A stretch of DNA of 64,000 nt from NCBI RefSeq assembly GCF_020166105.1, contig NZ_JAIUJY010000007.1, positions 168,714 to 232,713 on the forward strand, in the 5' to 3' direction. Shown one piece after another: positions 52,160-62,228 of this stretch. The DNA comes from Blastococcus sp. LR1 (GTDB lineage: Bacteria > Actinomycetota > Actinomycetes > Mycobacteriales > Geodermatophilaceae). A program made the position numbers and the translations under genes. Under the pieces are notes generated by a model that saw only the letters and a program-made list of their open reading frames with translations, was not told where the DNA came from and ran no database searches. The first letter of the stretch is position 1, and each line of letters begins with the position of its first letter.

Positions 52160-53575
52160 ATGGCCGAGAACACGGAGCAAGAGGTCAAGGCGGACAGCCC
52201 CGTCGTCGTGGTCGCCAACCGGCTTCCCGTCGACCAGGTGACCGACCCCGACGGTTCGACGCGCTGGCAGCGCAGCCCCGGGGGGCTGGTGACCGCGCTG
52301 GAGCCCTTCGTGGCGGGACGAGGTGGCGCCTGGGTCGGCTGGTCGGGGTCGGCCGGCGAGGCGCCCGAGCCCTTCGAGTCCGGTGGGATGCAGCTGATCC
52401 CGGTGCCGCTCTCGGAGGAGGAGGTCGACAGCTACTACGAGGGCATGTCCAACGCCTCGCTGTGGCCGCTGTACCACGACGTCGTCGAGAAGCCGGAGTA
52501 CCACCGCACCTGGTGGGACACCTACGTCCAGGTCAACAAGCGGTTCGCCGACCGGGCCGCCGCCGTGGCGGCGGAGAACGCGATCGTCTGGGTGCACGAC
52601 TACCAGCTGCAGCTGGTCCCGGCGATGCTCCGCCAGCGCCGGCCCGACCTCACCATCGGCTTCTTCCTGCACATCCCCTTCCCGCCCTACGAGCTGTTCA
52701 CCCAGCTGCCGTGGCGCTCGGCGATCGTCGAGGGGCTGCTCGGCGCCGACCTCGTGGGGTTCCAGCTGCCCTCGGCCGCGACGAACTTCGTCCAGCTCGC
52801 CCGGCGGCTGCACGACCTGACCTGCCGGCGCGACCAGATCGAGTACGACGGCCGCACCGTCACCGCGAAGGCCTTCCCGATCTCGATCGACGTCGCGGCC
52901 TTCGACGAGCTCGCCCGCTCGCCCGAGGTGCTGGCCCGGGCCAAGGAGATCCGCGAGGAGCTCGGCAACCCGGGCAAGATCATCCTGGGCGTCGACCGGC
53001 TCGACTACACCAAGGGCATCAGCGTCCGCCTCAACGCCTTCGAGGAGCTGCTGGAGGACGGCTCCCTCGAGGCGCCCGACACCGTGATGGTGCAGGTCGC
53101 CACGCCCAGCCGTGAGCGGGTCGAGCACTACGTGCACATGCGCGAGACCATCGAGCAGCAGGTCGGGCATATCAACGGGGTGTACGGCTCGATCGCCGGT
53201 TCCGCCGTGCACTACTTCAACCAGTCGATGCCGCGCGAGGAGCTCGCCGCGCTCTACCGCGCCGCCGACGTCATGCTGGTGACCCCCTACCGCGACGGCA
53301 TGAACCTCGTCGCCAAGGAGTACGTCGCCGCCCGTGGGGACGGCGGCGGGGCTCTGGTGCTCTCGGAGTTCGCCGGCGCGGCCGCCCAGCTGAAACAGGC
53401 GTTCCTGGTGAACCCGCACGACATCTCCGGCGTCAAGAACCAGCTGCTGCGTGCCCTGCGCAGCGAACCGGCCGAGCTGGCGAAGCGGATGCGGGCGATG
53501 CGCCGGCACCTGGCCAAGAACGATCTGGAGCACTGGGCCAGCTCGTTCTTCGAAGCGCTGAAGAGGCAGGCGTGA
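52160..53575 (+). CDS. otsA: Alpha,alpha-trehalose-phosphate synthase
   Basis: A 471-residue GT20 glycosyltransferase that makes trehalose-6-phosphate from UDP/ADP-glucose and glucose-6-P. Motifs: VVVVANRLPVDQ and SPGGLVTALEPF at the N-terminus, WVHDYQLQLVPAMLRQ, HIPFPPYELF and the C-terminal LVTPYRDGMNLVAKEYVAA. The ATG at 52160 gives MAENTEQEV; TAGGGT lies ten bases upstream. It overlaps otsB by four bases (GTGA). The pair lies between the first and second chemoreceptor genes. Confidence 0.94.
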   Translation: MAENTEQEVKADSPVVVVANRLPVDQVTDPDGSTRWQRSPGGLVTALEPFVAGRGGAWVGWSGSAGEAPEPFESGGMQLIPVPLSEEEVDSYYEGMSNASLWPLYHDVVEKPEYHRTWWDTYVQVNKRFADRAAAVAAENAIVWVHDYQLQLVPAMLRQRRPDLTIGFFLHIPFPPYELFTQLPWRSAIVEGLLGADLVGFQLPSAATNFVQLARRLHDLTCRRDQIEYDGRTVTAKAFPISIDVAAFDELARSPEVLARAKEIREELGNPGKIILGVDRLDYTKGISVRLNAFEELLEDGSLEAPDTVMVQVATPSRERVEHYVHMRETIEQQVGHINGVYGSIAGSAVHYFNQSMPREELAALYRAADVMLVTPYRDGMNLVAKEYVAARGDGGGALVLSEFAGAAAQLKQAFLVNPHDISGVKNQLLRALRSEPAELAKRMRAMRRHLAKNDLEHWASSFFEALKRQA

Positions 53576-54327
53576 GCTCCTCCCCCGCTGCCCTGGATCC
53601 GGCCCTCGACGCAGCCCTCGCCGCCGTGGCGGGCCGACGTCCGCTGCTGGTGGCCAGCGACTACGACGGCGTCCTCGCCCGCCTGCGGGGCGACCCGTCG
53701 GCGGCCGTTCCCGAGGTCGGGGTCGCCGAGGCGCTGGGCAGGATCGCAGCCGTGGACGGCGTCACCGTCGCCCTGGTGAGCGGGCGCGGCGTCGAAGACC
53801 TGCAGCGGACGAGCGGCCTGTCCGGGCCGTTCCGCTGGGTCGGCAGCCACGGCGCCGAGTACGACGGTCCGCTGGCCGGTGATCTGGCCGGCCGCCGAGA
53901 CGCACTGGCGCGGGTGCTCGAGCCGGAGGTCGCCGCCACGGCCGGCGCGCGGCTGGAGGTCAAGCCGGCGAGCGTCGCCGTCCACGTCCGACAGGTCCCC
54001 GATCGCGAGGCGGCCGCGGCACTGCTGGCTCGCGCCGGGGCGCTGGCCGATTCGTCACTGACGATGAAGCCCGGCAAGGAGGTGCTCGAGATCGCGGTGA
54101 CCGACGCCGACAAGGGCTCGGCTCTCCGCCGACTGATCGACGAGCTCGGCGCCACCGCGGCGGTCTACCTCGGGGACGACGTCACCGACGAGGACGGTTT
54201 CCGGGCGCTGGGTCCGGACGACGTTCCGATCAAGGTGGGCGACGGCGATACCGACGCCCGCTTCCGCGTCCCGGACACCGGCGGCGCCCTCGCCGCGCTC
54301 GACCGGCTCGGCGCCCTGCTCGCCTGA
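53572..54327 (+). CDS. otsB: Trehalose-phosphatase
   Basis: A 251-residue HAD phosphatase that removes phosphate from trehalose-6-P. HAD motifs: DYDGVLA (motif I), ALVSGRG (II), KGSALRRLIDELG and YLGDDVTDEDGFRAL (motif IV region). The GTG start overlaps the otsA stop by four bases, so translation is coupled. A terminator hairpin lies at 54423-54445. Trehalose and NAGGN are both compatible solutes, so the window encodes two such routes. Confidence 0.93.
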   Translation: MSSSPAALDPALDAALAAVAGRRPLLVASDYDGVLARLRGDPSAAVPEVGVAEALGRIAAVDGVTVALVSGRGVEDLQRTSGLSGPFRWVGSHGAEYDGPLAGDLAGRRDALARVLEPEVAATAGARLEVKPASVAVHVRQVPDREAAAALLARAGALADSSLTMKPGKEVLEIAVTDADKGSALRRLIDELGATAAVYLGDDVTDEDGFRALGPDDVPIKVGDGDTDARFRVPDTGGALAALDRLGALLA

Positions 54328-54422
54328 TCACGGCGTGTCGGCCGCGGCGCCGGCATGAGCAATGGGCTCGGCGTGGTGCAGCAATCGAGCGACGGAGCCA
54401 CTCGGGCCCCTCCCCCGCGCCC

Positions 54423-54445
54423 GACCTGCGGCTTCCTGCCGCAGG
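54423..54445 (+). terminator. Hairpin terminator after otsB
   Basis: Perfect 9-bp arms ACCTGCGGC (54423-54431) and GCCGCAGGT (54437-54445) with a 5-base loop TTCCT, about 95 bases after the otsB stop. It separates otsAB from the following chemoreceptor promoter region. Confidence 0.55.
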
Positions 54446-54480
54446 TACCTCGGCGCGCGATCCGGTGACGGTCCGAGAAT

Positions 54481-54573
54481 GTCGACAAATGGTCGCGTGG
54501 AATGAACTCACCCGGTCCGCGCATCACAATTGTCGTGCGACGTTTGAATTGCCTTTCTCTGTGTTGCTGTAGT
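54481..54573 (+). promoter_or_regulatory. Upstream region of MCP 2 with GTCGACA motif and possible promoter
   Basis: GTCGACA at 54481-54487 lies 156 bases before the GTG start of MCP 2, but the downstream CATTC partner seen before the other MCPs is absent. A TTGAAT (54544-54549) and TGTAGT (54568-54573) pair, spaced 18 bases, may be the promoter. The rest of the 309-base gap (54328-54636) shows only the terminator. Confidence 0.35.
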
Positions 54574-54636
54574 CGCCACACTCAGCGCTGTCACCGATCG
54601 CGGTGGTGCAGGCAATTCCACGTCAGGACGGTTCCC

Positions 54637-56244
54637 GTGAACACCCGTAACTCCTCCTCCGTCGCCCCGCGGCGTGCGGGCTGGTTCGCCGACCGCCCCC
54701 TGGCTGTGAAGTTCGGCATCCTCGTCGGCGTCGTCGTGCTCGCCTTCGCCGGCCTCGTGGCCGCCGTCCTTGCCGGCACGTCCTCGGTGCGCGAGGCGAA
54801 CACCCAGCTGTCCGAGCTCAACGAGGCCGAGGAGCTGGTGCTCCAGCTCGACACCCGGGCCAGCGAGCTCAAGGTCGACGGCTTCAAGGCCATCAGCCGC
54901 CCGGACCCCGCCGAGCAGCTCACCGAGCTCGCCGACGACATCGCGACCCCGCAGGCGATGCTCGAGGAGCTGGCCACCATCGAGCTGGAGGGTCAGTCGG
55001 CCGAGACAGTCGCTGCCCTGGAGGCCAGCTACGGCGACTACACCGACGCGATCACCGTCTTCGTGAACGCCGCGGTCACCAACCAGAACGCTGCCCGCGT
55101 CCGGTGGGAGGAGATCCAGGTCGCCAACGACCTGACCGACGGTGCGGTCGGCGCGGCCAAGGATGCCCTCGCCGCCGACAGCGCCGCGGCGCAGCAGAAG
55201 CTGGACGACGCCATCAGCAACGCCGAGACGCGGAGCATGATCGTCGCCGTCGTCGCCGTCGTCTTCCTCATCGGCCTCTCCGTGCTGACCATGCGCTCCA
55301 TCACCCGCCCGGTCCAGCGGGTCAAGGCGTCCCTCGACGCCCTGGCCAAGGGCGACCTCACCGTCGCCACCGGGGTCACCTCGCGCGACGAGGTCGGCCA
55401 GATGGCCGCCTCCCTCGACCAGGCCCAGGCCAGCCTGCGCTCCGTGATGTCCACCGTGGTCGCCTCCGCCGACGCGGTCGCCGCCTCCTCCGAGGAGCTC
55501 TCCGCGTCGTCCGCGCAGATCTCGGCCTCGGCGCAGGAGACCTCCGCGCAGTCCGGCGTCGTCGCCGGTGCGGCGGACGAGGTCTCGCGCAGCGTGCAGA
55601 CCGTCGCCGCGGGTGCGGAGGAGATGGGTGCCTCGATCCGGGAGATCGCCACCAACGCCGCCGAGGCCAGCCAGGTCGCCGCCCGTGCCGTGGACGCCGC
55701 GGCCACCACGACCGCCACCGTCGCCAAGCTCGGTGACTCCTCCGCGGAGATCGGCAACGTCGTCAAGGTCATCACCTCGATCGCGGAGCAGACCAACCTG
55801 CTGGCCCTGAACGCCACCATCGAGGCCGCGCGGGCCGGCGAGGCCGGCAAGGGCTTCGCGGTGGTCGCGAACGAGGTCAAGGAGCTCGCGCAGGAGACCG
55901 CGAAGGCCACCGAGGACATCGCCAAGCGGGTCCTGGCCATCCAGGGCGACACGACGGCCGCGGTCGCCGCCATCGAGGAGATCTCGAGCATCGTCGCCCA
56001 GATCTCCGACCGGCAGACCACCATCGCCTCCGCCGTGGAGGAGCAGACCGCCACCACCAGCGAGATGTCGCGCTCGGTCCAGGAGGCCGCCGGCGGCACC
56101 ACCCAGATCGCCGACAACATCTCCGGCGTCTCCGGCGCCGCAGAGGCCACCACGCAGGCGCTGGGCCAGACGCGCCTGGCCGTGGACGAGCTGTCTCGCA
56201 TGGCCGCCGACCTGCGCACCACCGTCGGGCAGTTCACCTACTAG
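54637..56244 (+). CDS. Methyl-accepting chemotaxis protein 2
   Basis: A 535-residue chemoreceptor. Membrane helix 1 is about residues 25-47, the periplasmic/extracellular four-helix sensing domain 48-200, membrane helix 2 201-219, HAMP 220-272 ([22 protein letters not shown]), then the coiled-coil signalling domain with the hairpin [39 protein letters not shown]. It ends QFTY with no CheR/CheB tether pentapeptide. The sensing domain has no family members I recognise beyond a generic four-helix bundle. Start GTG 54637. Its signalling half shares synonymous codon choices with MCP 5. Confidence 0.93.
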   Translation: MNTRNSSSVAPRRAGWFADRPLAVKFGILVGVVVLAFAGLVAAVLAGTSSVREANTQLSELNEAEELVLQLDTRASELKVDGFKAISRPDPAEQLTELADDIATPQAMLEELATIELEGQSAETVAALEASYGDYTDAITVFVNAAVTNQNAARVRWEEIQVANDLTDGAVGAAKDALAADSAAAQQKLDDAISNAETRSMIVAVVAVVFLIGLSVLTMRSITRPVQRVKASLDALAKGDLTVATGVTSRDEVGQMAASLDQAQASLRSVMSTVVASADAVAASSEELSASSAQISASAQETSAQSGVVAGAADEVSRSVQTVAAGAEEMGASIREIATNAAEASQVAARAVDAAATTTATVAKLGDSSAEIGNVVKVITSIAEQTNLLALNATIEAARAGEAGKGFAVVANEVKELAQETAKATEDIAKRVLAIQGDTTAAVAAIEEISSIVAQISDRQTTIASAVEEQTATTSEMSRSVQEAAGGTTQIADNISGVSGAAEATTQALGQTRLAVDELSRMAADLRTTVGQFTY

Positions 56245-56271
56245 AAAGCCCCGCCTGTCCCAGGCGCAACA

Positions 56272-56326
56272 GAATGGTGTTCGCGCATCGTGTCGACACG
56301 GGCGGAACAGCTGTCCAACCATTCTG
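56272..56326 (+). promoter_or_regulatory. Composite element before MCP 3 (GAATGG / GTCGACA / CATTCTG)
   Basis: GAATGG (56272) is followed 20 bases later by GTCGACA (56292-56298, inside the palindrome GTGTCGACAC) and 28 bases after that by CATTCTG (56320). The start codon is 178 bases past GTCGACA. A TACCGT-like -10 is at about 56380. Comparable elements precede MCPs 4, 5 and 6. A regulator-binding site or promoter is inferred. Confidence 0.45.
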
Positions 56327-56469
56327 TGGCACACAATTCGACACGTAGAGGAATCGGGTTGCGCACTGCCCCGGCCGTCTACCGTTCTGTCCGCACCAAG
56401 AGTTCCACGACGACGCCGTCGGGATGGACTCCGCCCTTCCCGCCAAGCCCACATCATCAGGAGTCCGTC

Positions 56470-58077
56470 ATGACCGTTCCCCCTGCGCCCGCCCGGCGCG
56501 GACAGTGGTTCACCGACCGCCCCATCGGCGTCAAGCTGGGGACGGCGCTGGTGCTGCTCGGCGGCGTCGGCCTCGCCTCCGGTGGGGTCGCCGTCGACCG
56601 CATCAGCGCGCTCGCCGACGCCCAGCAGGAGCTCTACACCGAGAACGTCGCGCCCATGGTGCAGTTGAACGAGGCGCAGCGGCACTTCCAGGGCGTCCGG
56701 GCCCGCGTGCTGCAGTATCCGGTCGCCGACCTCGCCACCCGCGCCGAGCTGCGCACCGAGATCGACGAGCGGTTCGCCAAGCTCCAGGGCGTCCTCGAGG
56801 ACTACGCGCCGCATGCCACGGACGCGTCGGCGGTCGCCGGTCTCGAGCAGGGCACCGCGGCGTTCGTCGACGCCTCGACCACCACCCTCTTCCCGTTGGC
56901 GGACGCCGGCGACGCGGCCGGCTTCGGCGCGCTGTACCAGGCCCAGGTCCGCGGCATCGGTGACGACGCCCTCGACGTCCTCGTCGCCGAGGGCGAGGCG
57001 CAGGCGACAGCCGCGACCGGACACGTCGTCGCCGACGCCGAGGCCGCGGACGCCGCGATCTGGTTCGTGCTCGTCCTGCTCGGGGTGGGCATCGTCGTCT
57101 CCGGGGGGGTCGCGGTGCTGGTCGTCCGCCGCCTGGTGCGCACGGTCCGCTCCGTCCAGGCGTCGGTGGACGCCCTGGCGGCGGGGAACCTCACCGTTGC
57201 TCCGCTGGTGAAGGACCAGGACGAGCTGGGCCGCATGGCCGCCTCCCTCGCCACGGCCCAGTCGACCCTGCGCGGGGTCATGGCCGACGTCTCCGCCTCC
57301 GCCTCCGCCGTCGCCGCCTCGTCCGAGGAGCTGTCGGCGTCCTCGGCGCAGATCGCCGCCTCTGCCGAGGAGACCTCGGCGCAGTCCGGCATCGTCTCGT
57401 CGGCGGCCGAGGAGGTCTCGCGCAGCGTGCAGACCGTCGCCGCCGGTGCGGAGGAGATGGGGCTGTCGATCCGGGAGATCTCCCAGAACGCCGCGGAGGC
57501 CAGCGAGGTCGCGCATCGCGCCGTGCAGGCGGCGGAGACGACCACCGCCACGGTGGCGAAGCTGGGGGAGTCCTCGGCGGAGATCGGCAACGTCGTCAAG
57601 GTGATCACGAGCATCGCCGAGCAGACGAACCTGCTGGCCTTGAACGCCACCATCGAGGCCGCCCGGGCAGGCGAGGCCGGCAAGGGCTTCGCGGTCGTGG
57701 CCAACGAGGTGAAGGAGCTGGCGCAGGAGACGGCGAAGGCCACCGAGGACATCGCCAAGCGGGTGCTCGCGATCCAGGGCGACACCACGGCGGCCGTCAC
57801 GGCGATCGAGGAGATCTCGAGCATCGTCGGCCAGATCGCCGACCGCCAGACCACCATCGCCAGCGCGGTGGAGGAGCAGACCGCGACCACCAGCGAGATG
57901 TCGCGCTCGGTGCAGGAGGCCGCCGGCGGCTCCACGCAGATCGCGGACAACATCACCAGCGTCTCGACGGCGGCGGAGTCCACCACCCAGGCGCTGGGTC
58001 AGACCCGGGTCGCCGTCGACGAGCTCTCCCGGATGGCGTCCGACCTGCGCACCACGGTCGGGAAGTTCACCTACTGA
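56470..58077 (+). CDS. Methyl-accepting chemotaxis protein 3
   Basis: A 535-residue chemoreceptor with the same plan as MCP 2: helix 1 at about 23-43, four-helix-bundle sensing domain, helix 2 at about 197-219, HAMP ([25 protein letters not shown]) and a signalling hairpin [21 protein letters not shown]; it ends KFTY. The sensing domain ([20 protein letters not shown] ... [11 protein letters not shown]) is a 4HB_MCP-type and resembles that of MCP 5. The start ATG has AGGAG upstream. It is followed by a hairpin terminator, so it is probably its own transcription unit. Ligand unknown. Confidence 0.93.
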   Translation: MTVPPAPARRGQWFTDRPIGVKLGTALVLLGGVGLASGGVAVDRISALADAQQELYTENVAPMVQLNEAQRHFQGVRARVLQYPVADLATRAELRTEIDERFAKLQGVLEDYAPHATDASAVAGLEQGTAAFVDASTTTLFPLADAGDAAGFGALYQAQVRGIGDDALDVLVAEGEAQATAATGHVVADAEAADAAIWFVLVLLGVGIVVSGGVAVLVVRRLVRTVRSVQASVDALAAGNLTVAPLVKDQDELGRMAASLATAQSTLRGVMADVSASASAVAASSEELSASSAQIAASAEETSAQSGIVSSAAEEVSRSVQTVAAGAEEMGLSIREISQNAAEASEVAHRAVQAAETTTATVAKLGESSAEIGNVVKVITSIAEQTNLLALNATIEAARAGEAGKGFAVVANEVKELAQETAKATEDIAKRVLAIQGDTTAAVTAIEEISSIVGQIADRQTTIASAVEEQTATTSEMSRSVQEAAGGSTQIADNITSVSTAAESTTQALGQTRVAVDELSRMASDLRTTVGKFTY

Positions 58078-58095
58078 GCAGTCCGTAGGACTCGG

Positions 58096-58127
58096 AAGGG
58101 CGCACGGCGATCACGCCGTGCGCCCTT
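58096..58127 (+). terminator. Hairpin terminator after MCP 3
   Basis: Perfect 14-bp arms 58096-58109 and 58114-58127 with loop ATCA; the stem extends a further ~3 bp (58093-58130). It starts 19 bases after the MCP 3 stop. Confidence 0.85.
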
Positions 58128-58157
58128 TCGCGTGTGTCGCATGGTGCAGCTGTGCCG

Positions 58158-58211
58158 AATAACCATTCTGGCGCCAAGTCGACAGGGCCGGAGCGGTGGC
58201 CGGGCATTCTG
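58158..58211 (+). promoter_or_regulatory. Composite element before MCP 4
   Basis: GAATAACCATTC at 58158-58169, GTCGACA at 58178-58184 and CATTCTG at 58205-58211; GTCGACA to CATTCTG is 27 bases, and the start codon is 199 bases past GTCGACA. A GATATGAC stretch (58235-58242) may be a -10. The rest of the 299-base gap 58078-58376 shows only the terminator and this element. Confidence 0.45.
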
Positions 58212-58376
58212 AGAAATCGACGGAAACACGTTCCGATATGACCGAATCCGTTCCGCTATTCGGTCATCCTTTCCGTGTTCACCAGCAGGACCCCGCGGCG
58301 CCAGGGCATCCCCGAGCCGCACGCCTCCCCCGCCGGCTCTGCCGCCGCCCTTCCCCTGCCGCACTGGAGCTTCCTC

Positions 58377-60014
58377 ATGACCGCAACAGCCCGGTCCTCG
58401 ACCGTCACCGCCGACCGCTCCGCGTTCTCCTGGTTCGCCGACCGATCCGTGAAGATCAAGGTGCTGAGCGCCGTCGGCGTCACGGCCGGCGTCGCAGCGG
58501 GCATCGGCGTCCTCGGGGTGACGGGGCTCAGCGCCGCGGCCGACCGGACCGAGGAGCTCTACGCCAGCAACTTGCTGGGCACCGTCGAGGTGGCCGACAT
58601 GGACGCGATCCTGGGGGACATCCGCGTCACGACACGCGACGCCCTGCTGACCGAGACGCCCGAGCAGACGCGGGAGACGTTCACGGCGGTCGAGGCGCAC
58701 CGAGCGAAGTTCCGGGAGCACGTCGAGGCCTACATCGCCACCGGCATGAGCCCGGACCGGCAGGTGCTGCTCGACGACATCACGGCTGGCATGGACGAGT
58801 ACAGCGCCCTGCAGGACGGCGTGCTGGCGCCGCTCGCCTTCGCCAACGACGTCCGGGGATGGGTGACCGCCAACCAGACCCAGGTCGGTCCCGTCATCAC
58901 GAAGCTCGCCACGGACCTCGAGGAGCTGCGCGGCCTCGAGGGGCAGTACGCCTCGGACGCCGCCGTCGCCGCTCGGGAGAGCTACGAGTCGCAGCGGACC
59001 ATCACGATCATGACGATCGTCGCCGGCATCGGGGTTGCGCTCGGGCTCGGACTCGCCGTCGCGAGCGGTATCGCGCGTGCGGCCCGCCGCGTGCAGGGCG
59101 TGACCGAGGCGCTCGCCAAGGGAGACCTGACGCAGGTGGCAGGCCTGACCAGCCGCGACGAGATGGGCCGCATGGGTGGCGCACTCGACGAGGCCGTGGT
59201 GAACCTGCGCGCGGTCATGGCCGAGGTCGCGGCCTCGGCCGACGCGGTCGCGGCGAGCGCGGAGGAGCTGTCGGCGTCCTCCGCGCAGATCTCGGCCTCG
59301 GCCGAGGAGACCTCCGCGCAGTCCGGTGTCGTCTCCGGCGCCGCGGAGGAGGTCTCGCGGAGCGTGCAGACCGTGGCCGCCGGCGCGGAGGAGATGGGCG
59401 CTTCCATCCGGGAGATCGCCACGAACGCCGCCGAGGCCAGCCAGGTCGCCGCCCGCGCGGTCGACGCGGCCGCCACCACCACCGCCACCGTCGCCAAGCT
59501 GGGGGAGTCCTCCGCCGAGATCGGCAACGTCGTCAAGGTCATCACGAGCATCGCCGAGCAGACGAACCTGCTGGCGCTGAACGCCACCATCGAGGCCGCT
59601 CGCGCCGGCGAGGCCGGCAAGGGCTTCGCGGTGGTCGCCAACGAGGTCAAGGAGCTGGCCCAGGAGACCGCGAAGGCCACCGAGGACATCGCCCGCCGCG
59701 TGCTGGCGATCCAGGGCGACACCACCGCCGCAGTGACCGCGATCGAGGAGATCAGCAGCATCGTCGCGCAGATCTCCGACCGGCAGACGACCATCGCCTC
59801 CGCCGTCGAGGAGCAGACCGCGACGACGAACGAGATGGCGCGCTCGGTCCAGGAGGCCTCCGGCGGCACCTCGCAGATCGCCGACAACATCACCGGCGTC
59901 TCCGCGGCCGCCGAGTCGACCACGCAGGCGCTGACCCAGACCCGCGTCGCCGTCGACGAGCTGTCGCGCATGGCCGCCGACATGCGCACCACCGTGGGGC
60001 GCTTCAGCTACTGA
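58377..60014 (+). CDS. Methyl-accepting chemotaxis protein 4
   Basis: A 545-residue chemoreceptor: helix 1 about 28-52, sensing domain 53-208, helix 2 about 209-231, HAMP and signalling domain; it ends RFSY. The sensing domain ([33 protein letters not shown]) is a different 4HB type from MCPs 3 and 5 and resembles MCP 6. The ATG at 58377 has GGAG upstream. Part of its signalling-domain DNA is identical to MCP 6 over about 159 bases (from 59518). A 17-bp terminator follows. No tether pentapeptide. Confidence 0.93.
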   Translation: MTATARSSTVTADRSAFSWFADRSVKIKVLSAVGVTAGVAAGIGVLGVTGLSAAADRTEELYASNLLGTVEVADMDAILGDIRVTTRDALLTETPEQTRETFTAVEAHRAKFREHVEAYIATGMSPDRQVLLDDITAGMDEYSALQDGVLAPLAFANDVRGWVTANQTQVGPVITKLATDLEELRGLEGQYASDAAVAARESYESQRTITIMTIVAGIGVALGLGLAVASGIARAARRVQGVTEALAKGDLTQVAGLTSRDEMGRMGGALDEAVVNLRAVMAEVAASADAVAASAEELSASSAQISASAEETSAQSGVVSGAAEEVSRSVQTVAAGAEEMGASIREIATNAAEASQVAARAVDAAATTTATVAKLGESSAEIGNVVKVITSIAEQTNLLALNATIEAARAGEAGKGFAVVANEVKELAQETAKATEDIARRVLAIQGDTTAAVTAIEEISSIVAQISDRQTTIASAVEEQTATTNEMARSVQEASGGTSQIADNITGVSAAAESTTQALTQTRVAVDELSRMAADMRTTVGRFSY

Positions 60015-60036
60015 CGCCTCGCCACTCCTGCTCGCC

Positions 60037-60074
60037 GACGCCGGCGTGACCGCACCCGCGGTCACGCCGGCGTC
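60037..60074 (+). terminator. Hairpin terminator after MCP 4
   Basis: Perfect 17-bp arms 60037-60053 and 60058-60074 with loop ACCC, followed within a few bases by CTTT. It starts 23 bases after the MCP 4 stop. Confidence 0.9.
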
Positions 60075-60117
60075 CGGCTTTCCGGGGTGGGACGAATGGT
60101 GCTGGTGGGCCTGCACG

Positions 60118-60172
60118 GAATGGCAGGGGCTACGGCAAGTCGACACGGGGGAGACGGTCGCCGCACATTCTT
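60118..60172 (+). promoter_or_regulatory. Composite element before MCP 5
   Basis: GAATGG (60118), GTCGACA (60139-60145, 21 bases on) and CATTCTT (60166, 27 bases after GTCGACA). The start codon is 175 bases past GTCGACA. A second GAATGG is at 60094-60099. The remainder of the 299-base gap (60015-60313) carries the terminator and TACACC-like stretch (60206). Confidence 0.45.
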
Positions 60173-60313
60173 GGGAACCGTCGCGACACGCCCGTGTGGA
60201 GTGACTACACCGACGGCTCGGTGCGCGATTCTTTCGCCAGGAAACGGCACGGAATCGATCGTTGCCATGCCCGTTCCCGTTCCCGTTCTCCGCCCTTCCG
60301 CACTGGAGCTGTC

Positions 60314-61927
60314 ATGAGTACTCGTTCGTCCCGGACCCGCGCGACAGGGGCAGGTTGGTTCGCCGACCGGCCCCTGGGCGTCCGCATCGGCGCAGTCGTG
60401 GCGCTGCTCCTCGTCGTCCTCACCGGCGCCAACACCCTGGCCATCTCGCGCATGAGCGAGATGAGCGCCGACCAGGAGCGCATCTACGACGAGAACCTCA
60501 AGCCGCTCAATGCCCTCTCCGCCGTGCAGCGCGCAACCGCCGCGCACCGGGCCCGCGTGCTCGAGTACGCCGTCTCCGACCAGGCGCGGCGGGTCGAGCT
60601 GCTGGGCGAGATGGAGGAGAAGCAGGCCGACGTCGAGGCAGCTCTCGCCGAGTACGAGCCGCACGTGATCAACGACGCCGCGATCGAGAAGTACCTGTCC
60701 TCGCGCGAGCAGTTCCTGGCCAGCAACGCCGCGCAGCTGTTCCCGGCGGCCGACGCCGGCAACCTGGCCGCCTACGCGCAGGTCTACCGCGAGGTCTCCA
60801 GCCCGCTGCTGAGCGACATCGCCGACGCGCTCGAGGAGGAGGGCGTCGCGCAGGCCGACGAGGCCGCCGCCCGCAACGCCGAGGCCTCCGAGGACGCGAC
60901 CTCTGCCACTCAGCTGCTCCTGATCGCCTCCATCACCGCCGCGCTCGTCGCCGTCGGGCTGACCGCCCTGGTGGTCCGTCGCATCACCCGCACCGTCCGC
61001 GCCGTGCAGGTCACCGCCGAAGCCATGGCCGCCGGTGACCTCACCACCGCGACCGGCGTGACCAGCGCCGACGAGCTGGGCCGCATGGCCAGCGCTCTGG
61101 ACAGCGCCCAGGAGAGCCTGCGCACCGTGCTCGCCTCGGTCGTCTCCTCGGCCGACGCGGTCGCGGCGTCGTCGGAGGAGCTGTCGGCGTCGTCGGCGCA
61201 GATCGCAGCCTCCGCCGAGGAGACCTCCGCCCAGTCCGGCGTCGTCGCGGGTGCCGCGGAGGAGGTGTCGCGGTCGGTGCAGACCGTCGCGGCGGGTGCG
61301 GAGGAGATGGGCGCGTCGATCCGGGAGATCGCCACCAACGCCGCCGAGGCCAGCCAGGTCGCGGCCCGTGCCGTGGACGCTGCCGCCGCCACGACCGCCA
61401 CCGTCGCCAAGCTCGGTGACTCGTCCGCGGAGATCGGCAACGTCGTCAAGGTCATCACCTCGATCGCGGAGCAGACCAACCTGCTCGCGTTGAACGCCAC
61501 CATCGAGGCCGCGCGGGCCGGGGAGGCCGGCAAGGGCTTCGCGGTGGTCGCCAACGAGGTCAAGGAGCTGGCGCAGGAGACGGCGAAGGCGACCGAGGAC
61601 ATCGCCCGCCGGGTGCTGGCCATCCAGGGCGACACCACCGCCGCGGTGACCGCGATCGAGGAGATCTCGAGCATCGTCGCGCAGATCTCCGACCGGCAGA
61701 CGACGATCGCCAGCGCGGTGGAGGAGCAGACCGCGACGACGAACGAGATGTCGCGCTCGGTGCAGGAGGCCGCCGGCGGCACCGGCCAGATCGCGGCGAA
61801 CATCGGTGGCGTCTCCGGTGCTGCCGATGCCACCAACCAGGCCCTCGGGCAGACCCGCATCGCCGTGGACGAGCTGTCCCGGATGGCCGCCGACCTCCGC
61901 ACCACCGTGGGGCGCTTCACCTACTGA
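60314..61927 (+). CDS. Methyl-accepting chemotaxis protein 5
   Basis: A 537-residue chemoreceptor: helix 1 about 24-44, 4HB sensing domain ([31 protein letters not shown]) akin to MCP 3, helix 2 about 200-221, HAMP ([22 protein letters not shown]) and signalling hairpin; it ends RFTY. GGAG precedes the ATG at 60314. Although its sensor looks like MCP 3, its signalling-domain codons match MCP 2 (CTCGGTGACTC and CCTCGATCGCGGAG), which suggests exchange by gene conversion. A terminator follows. Confidence 0.93.
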   Translation: MSTRSSRTRATGAGWFADRPLGVRIGAVVALLLVVLTGANTLAISRMSEMSADQERIYDENLKPLNALSAVQRATAAHRARVLEYAVSDQARRVELLGEMEEKQADVEAALAEYEPHVINDAAIEKYLSSREQFLASNAAQLFPAADAGNLAAYAQVYREVSSPLLSDIADALEEEGVAQADEAAARNAEASEDATSATQLLLIASITAALVAVGLTALVVRRITRTVRAVQVTAEAMAAGDLTTATGVTSADELGRMASALDSAQESLRTVLASVVSSADAVAASSEELSASSAQIAASAEETSAQSGVVAGAAEEVSRSVQTVAAGAEEMGASIREIATNAAEASQVAARAVDAAAATTATVAKLGDSSAEIGNVVKVITSIAEQTNLLALNATIEAARAGEAGKGFAVVANEVKELAQETAKATEDIARRVLAIQGDTTAAVTAIEEISSIVAQISDRQTTIASAVEEQTATTNEMSRSVQEAAGGTGQIAANIGGVSGAADATNQALGQTRIAVDELSRMAADLRTTVGRFTY

Positions 61928-61945
61928 CGCACGCGACAGTCCCGG

Positions 61946-61981
61946 ACGGGGCGATGACCGGAACTCCGGTCATCGCCCCGT
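61946..61981 (+). terminator. Hairpin terminator after MCP 5
   Basis: Perfect 16-bp arms 61946-61961 and 61966-61981 with loop AACT, followed by TTCTG. It begins 19 bases after the MCP 5 stop. Confidence 0.88.
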
Positions 61982-62045
61982 TCTGCGTCCGCAAGCTGAA
62001 GAATGGCTGCGGTCCGGCATTCCTCTGCCGGAACGGAGTCGCCGA

Positions 62046-62080
62046 GTCGACATTTCCGGGACGGCCGCCGAGCCATTTCC
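62046..62080 (+). promoter_or_regulatory. Composite element before MCP 6
   Basis: GTCGACA at 62046-62052 and CATTTCC from 62074 (28 bases later); a GAATGG is at 62001-62006, further upstream than in the others (45 bases). The start codon is 183 bases past GTCGACA. TACCTT (62134-62139) may be the -10. The rest of the 301-base gap 61928-62228 is the terminator of MCP 5. Confidence 0.4.
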
Positions 62081-62228
62081 TCGAGTCGTTGCGACACGTC
62101 GCGGATTCGGCACCGGTTCGGTCGATTCCGCCCTACCTTCGTGCGTGACACCGCGCGACGGGTGGGTCCGGAGGGGCTCTGCCGGCGCTGTCGCCTCCTC
62201 GTTCGCCTTCCACGTCCGGAGCACCGCC

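Noticed and set aside
56245..56269. Terminator after MCP 2
   Set aside because: Only a 6-bp stem (CGCCTG/CAGGCG at 56252-56266) was found, weaker than the hairpins after the other MCPs.
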